In this document: positions 60,116 to 64,000 of the stretch, one piece after another
Layout of the letters: each line of letters opens with the position of its first letter
Numbering within the stretch: the first letter of the stretch is position 1
DNA from: Liquidambar formosana
Taxonomy: Eukaryota > Streptophyta > Magnoliopsida > Saxifragales > Altingiaceae
Length of the DNA stretch: 64,000 bases
Assembly: GCA_039720395.1 (NCBI GenBank)
Contig: CM077826.1
Coordinates: 14,441,962 to 14,505,961, forward strand
Reading direction: 5' to 3'
The notes under the pieces: generated by a model
The model's database searches: none
What the model was told of the DNA's origin: nothing
What the model saw: only the letters and a program-made list of their open reading frames with translations
Made by a program: the position numbers and the translations under genes

Positions 60116-60589
60116 GCACAAGGGTGAGCTATTGCTATATTTGCCATATCAGTTTTTCCTTCTTTTCTCAATAACCAAACACATCAACAACTTCTTTTCC
60201 TCTATTTTTCTTCCAAAATTTTCTCAATAGCCAAACAACTCATAAATAAATACAATATTTTCAAAAATAATATTGAAATCTTATATATAAAAAAATAAAA
60301 AATAAAAAAAATCATAAAACATATTTTTTTTAAAACTCATTTATCTCACTCAAGTAACATTGCATTTGATTTACGATATATCTCATTTATTATCTTACGA
60401 GACCTTAAATCTATGGAAAGAGTTGAAATTGTGGTAAAAAATAACATACCAAATTTATTTACATCATTAGAACACATTGTGTTAAATTATAATATTTGAT
60501 ATTGAACCTGTATTAAATAATAATAGCACACTTAATTTAACTTACATGGCTGGAAATGCTTTAATAGAAAGGGACTGAAGGTTCAAATT

Positions 60590-60795
60590 CCACGTTTGAT
60601 ACCTTTGATTCCTAAGGCCTAGTCTTTTGTGGCGGCCACCCACGCGGGTTAGAAGCCTTTTTTAAGTGGACACGATGATGCAAGTGTGTGAACGCATTTA
60701 CACCTCCACCCAAGAACATCAACGTCAAGGGCCCTACGCGAAGACATTGGGCTTGACTTGTTTTCATAGACTCCACAATTAATTAAGGGTAATGA
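60590..60795 (+). promoter_or_regulatory. Ancestral upstream segment of locus C, displaced from the gene
   Basis: Paralogous to 53975-54260 upstream of locus B, but here it ends about 1.17 kb before the start codon. The intervening 60796-61930 has no counterpart at locus B, so an insertion separated the old promoter from the gene. Confidence 0.55.
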
Positions 60796-61930
60796 TATTC
60801 CCACGTCAATGTTCTTTTTTTCTACAATAGTTATTGCAAGTGGACCATTTTTTCTTTTAGAGTCAAAACCCACCGATCTCTCTTTTCCCCTCACCCACGT
60901 GGGGAGTCCCACCTTGTTGAGTCCAAATCTTCTGTCCCCAACTCCTATCCCATCTTTCTGTCACCCTATTAATATAATGACACATGTCTCACTCAGATCT
61001 TGAGTTTAACGGAGTAAACCCACCGTCAAGCAATTGTTTGAATTTATTTAAAACATAATAAGCAATAAAAATAGAAAATCTCCTGCTCAAATCTCGAGAG
61101 AGCCGATCAACCACCAAATACTGAAATGTCACTCCGGCGACCAACTACTCACCACCTCCGGCCAACTCTGACTGCCCAAACACCCCATCTTATTTCCATT
61201 GAACCATACAACATCAGCTATCTCATCACCTTCTAGGGCACCATTTTTATACCCAACACTCGGGCCCTTTCTCCTTCAGCTTCTTCCTACCCTTTCCCTG
61301 CCCCATCATAACCATGAGTTCACACCCTAGAAACCCACCATGAACCGCCCATACCCCACTGGCACCTCCAAACCTCCAATGGATTTCACCATACCAAAAA
61401 TTCAAATAAAAAATAAAAGAAGAAATAAATCAAGTGAAGAATGAAGACGATGCCCTGCAAATTAATGTGGTTGAGTCACTGGTGTTAACAATCAAAATGA
61501 GGGGAAATTAAGCAGCAAACATCAATTTTTTTAAAGGAAAAATATTCTTCAATTATTTCTCACACTAATCTTTTTAAATGAAAGATTTCTTACTTTATGT
61601 TCATTAGATTACCAGGAAAAAAAAAAAAAAAAAGGCTATGAGGTTCCTTTGGAGAGAGGAAACTGATAAGAGAGGGAGATGAGAGGAGTCATTCCGATTT
61701 GGCGGCATCAAATTGTTTGCTTCCATCCCTCCTGAATTTTTTAGGGCAGATTTTATTTTTCATTATTGTTATTATATTATTATTATTTTTTAGTAATTAA
61801 ACAAACGATGGCTTCGACGGTGGGCTTCTGCCGTTAAGCTAAAGGGTTAAGTTGGACACATGGCACAAGATTAATACGGTGACAGAAGAAGGGGATAAGA
61901 GTTGGGGACAGAAGATCCCGACACTAATAT
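60796..61930. other. Inserted segment between old promoter and locus C, no gene seen
   Basis: The segment contains an A-run (61617-61633), an ATT-rich tract (61755-61795) and C-rich stretches (61140-61400). Its short frames are unrecognisable. No terminal repeats were identified. Confidence 0.4.
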
Positions 61931-61959
61931 GCAGAAGAAAAAAGGTGTATTCTCTTCTT

Positions 61960-63172
61960 ATGGCTTCACTTCTCTTCTTCCTGTTTCTCTCTGCATTTTC
62001 TATTGCGGCAGCTCAACAAACCCAGTTAAATATAAGCCCAGGCTCTTCTCTGACACCCACCAAAAACAACTCCTGGTATTCACCTTCTGGACGTTATGGC
62101 TTTGGATTCTACCAGCAAGCCAATGGCTATGTTGCAGGGATATTTCTCGCCGGAATACCTCAAAAGACTGTAGTGTGGACTGCCAATCGAGATGACCGGC
62201 CAGTCTCCAGCAATGCTACCTTGCAGTTCACCAGCAATGGCCGTCTCATCTTGCGATCATCACAGGGCCGAGAGATTTCCATAGCGAATACTGCCACAGC
62301 TGCTTCTTACGCTTCCATGCTTGATTCGGGAAATTTCGTGCTGTATGGTTCCGATCAAGAGATAATATGGCAGAGTTTCGAACACCCAACTGACACTCTC
62401 TTACCAGGTCAGAAACTTTTAACAGAGGTTAAGCTGATTTCTAGTGTTTCTGAAACAGACCACTCGACAGGAATGTTCTGCCTGAGGATGCAGTCAGATG
62501 GGAACCTCGTCCAGTACCCATTGGAAAATCCATATGGGAAAGAAAATGCTTATTGGTCATCAGACACATATGGAAATTTTAGTGTGACATTAAATTTGGA
62601 TGATGATGGCCATCTCTACTTGCTCGACGGTAGAGGTTCCAATATAAAAAATCTAACAGATGGGTACCCTGTGGAAAAAACAATCTACCTTGTGAGAATT
62701 GACCCAGATGGGATATTTCGATTGTATTCTCATAGTTTAGATAAAAATAGCAAGTGGTCGATTTTGTGGTCATCTACAAGTGATAGGTGTGACCCCAAGG
62801 GTCTATGCGGTCCTAATTCGTATTGTGTTGTGAATGATCAAAAGACTGATTGCAAATGTATTCCAAGGTTCGAATTTGTTAACCAGGCGAATCGGAGTTC
62901 AGGCTGCGAAAGTAATTTCATCGCAGATAGTTGCACGAAGAGGCATGAAAGTATAAAATTCACCCTTGAAGATTTGCCTAATACCGAGTGGCGAATGGAT
63001 CCGTACTTGGTTCAATCGGTATCAACCAAAGATGATTGTAAAGCGGCATGTTTGGAGGACTGCAACTGTGGAGCTGCGGTATTCAGAGATGGGGGGTGCA
63101 GCAAGCTACAGCTTCCTCTAAGATATGGGAAATTACGAGTGACTGATTCGATCGTGTATTTCGTCAAGTTAG
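61960..63172 (+). CDS. S-domain (G-type lectin) receptor ectodomain exon (locus C)
   Basis: An intact exon of 404 codons: signal peptide MASLLFFLFLSAFSIAAAQQ, B-lectin domain (VVWTANRDDRPVSSN, SMLDSGNFVLYGSDQEIIWQ), S-locus-glycoprotein segment, EGF-like module (CDPKGLCGPNSYC...CKC) and PAN domain (CKAACLEDCNCGAAVFRDGG). It ends at TTA-G|GTTTGT, the same phase as loci A and B. No transmembrane or kinase exon follows within the remaining 830 bases, although in locus B the helix exon begins 320 bases downstream. Intron retention would add GLSKPTANRVVRNESK and stop at 63222, giving a secreted 420-residue protein like the S-locus glycoproteins. It is very similar to locus B throughout. An upstream in-frame ATG at 61852 is judged not to be used, because it would bury the signal peptide. 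Confidence 0.85.
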
Positions 63173-63218
63173 GTTTGTCTAAACCCACCGCAAATAGAGT
63201 TGTGCGCAACGAAAGCAA

Positions 63219-63395
63219 GTAAGGGTGGTGCTATATGAAGCACTTTGTACAGCACTCCTAGCTGCACTTAACTCACATCAATAAATAAAAAATTTATCAA
63301 ATAAATTGAGTGAGTTTTAATCCATACATATAGTGCTATATAAGGTGTTGTATTTTGGTGCTGCACATAAAGTGCTGTAAGCATTTGTCGAGCAA
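63219..63395. mobile_element. Small MITE-like insertion in intron 1 of locus C
   Basis: Relative to locus B (junction 'gaaagcaag...tatatttctcc', 55624-55660), about 177 bp are added between GCAA at 63215-63218 and GCAA at 63392-63395. Internal phrases GGTGCTATATGAAGCACTTT and AGTGCTATATAAGGTG/AAGTGCTG form an imperfect fold-back. The GCAA duplication is short, so the limits could shift by a few bases. Confidence 0.55.
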
Positions 63396-63519
63396 TAGAT
63401 AATTTTCTCATATATTTCTCCTTTAATGTTTACTTTATGTGATTAGGTTAATTATGTGAGCATTACAAAAATTATTAGGGTCTCACCATATAATGCTAAG
63501 TTTTGGATTGAATAGTAAT

Positions 63520-63640
63520 TAATCTTGGATCAACTTGATTTTTGGCATGTATCATTTACATGATAAGGTTATTTAATCCAACAATAGGTTTTGCAAAATA
63601 TAAATCACAAGTAGTGTTTTGAAGGGTGACCTAGCAGAAA
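63520..63640. mobile_element. Hairpin MITE family M1, single arm
   Basis: 'caacttgatttttggcatgtatcatttacatgataaggttatttaatccaac' and 'gcaaaatataaatcaca' match the arm of the elements at 11980 and 14870. Homology of the locus C intron to locus B ends just before it. Confidence 0.5.
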
Positions 63641-63668
63641 ATAAGGTTAGGTTAACCTCATAAGAAAG

Positions 63669-63669
<1 letters not shown>

Positions 63670-63733
<64 letters not shown>
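63670..63733. repeat. Compound (CT)n-(AT)n microsatellite
   Basis: A CT run followed directly by a TA run, the same compound type as at 3160-3213. Confidence 0.9.
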
Positions 63734-63736
<3 letters not shown>

Positions 63737-64000
63737 ATGGTATGATCCTTGGTATTTGGTATTTAGTGGTGTTGTGTAGGCATAAGTGTTCACGCTGTGG
63801 TTTATGTCATTGTGTGTCTGTTGGTCTGTACGAGTATAGGATATAATCATGCAATTGTGTTGTGGTGTTGGGTTTTATCTTGTATTTATTTTCCTTTTGA
63901 TTTTTGTCACATAATTTCCAAGGGGGAAATTGTAAAGTCCTAATTGTTTAGTCTTGTGTGATGGCTAATTCTCGTGCCAAAAACATTAATGTTGTAATTT
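63734..64000 (+). mobile_element. Retroelement 3'-end-like fragment (runs off the window)
   Basis: A G/T-rich stretch leads to CCAAGGGGGAAA and TTGTAAAGTCCTAATTG at 63920-63945, like a polypurine tract followed by an LTR start. It lies where the transmembrane and kinase exons of locus C would be expected. The rest is beyond the window. Confidence 0.4.

Noticed and set aside
58165..60190. Repeated 'gtgctattgctata' and 'gctcacccttgtgcta' phrases as a CRISPR-like or regulatory array
   Set aside because: Only a few copies in mixed orientation. They are explained by a palindromic element split by the solo LTR at 59672-60110.

Overview
The window is nuclear DNA of a flowering plant, most likely a eudicot. 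It is AT-rich, its genes are split by GT-AG introns, and its recognisable proteins belong to plant-only cell-surface receptor families. Much of the remaining DNA is small transposable elements (MITEs, solo LTRs, SINEs, a Helitron-like element and a LINE remnant). I cannot name the species. There are no bacterial-type genes, rRNA genes, intact tRNA genes or CRISPR arrays.

Left half (about 5.9-33.2 kb, minus strand): two tandem copies of a leucine-rich-repeat receptor-like protein (LRR-RLP). Each has many small phase-1 exons at the 5' end and one long 3' exon. Copy 1 (17391 to 9117) is a pseudogene with several lesions: a 1-bp deletion in exon 1, an extra base and a 118-bp tandem duplication in the last exon, an internal deletion, and a TGG-to-TAG stop in the tail. 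Copy 2 (33158 to 24855) is open over all six recognised exons. A fourth unit of a 5-bp repeat then shifts the frame just before the transmembrane helix, so the predicted product is a soluble ectodomain. The 3' flanks of both copies are also duplicated.

Middle (33.2-46.5 kb): no convincing gene. It holds an imperfect tandem segmental duplication (34.1-37.65 kb and 38.57-42.73 kb) carrying several hairpin MITEs, a SINE, a 0.6-kb PIF/Harbinger-like MITE and homopolymer runs.

Right part (46.5-64 kb, plus strand): three tandem, damaged copies of a G-type lectin (S-domain) receptor kinase. Locus A (46574-52042) has lost the lectin part but keeps the PAN, transmembrane and full kinase exons. Locus B (54374-56271) has a complete ectodomain and transmembrane exon, then a stop codon and loss of the kinase. 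Locus C (61960-63172) has an intact ectodomain exon and no transmembrane or kinase exon before the window ends. The ectodomain looks like the LECRK3/RLK1 class, while the kinase and its introns look like the CES101/SD1 class, so the ancestral gene appears to have been a chimera.

Together this is a fast-evolving immune-receptor cluster. Tandem duplication, exon-module copy-number change, small repeat slippage and transposon insertion repeatedly generate truncated or soluble receptor forms. Ages can be ordered because several insertions have visible target-site duplications or empty-site paralogues.
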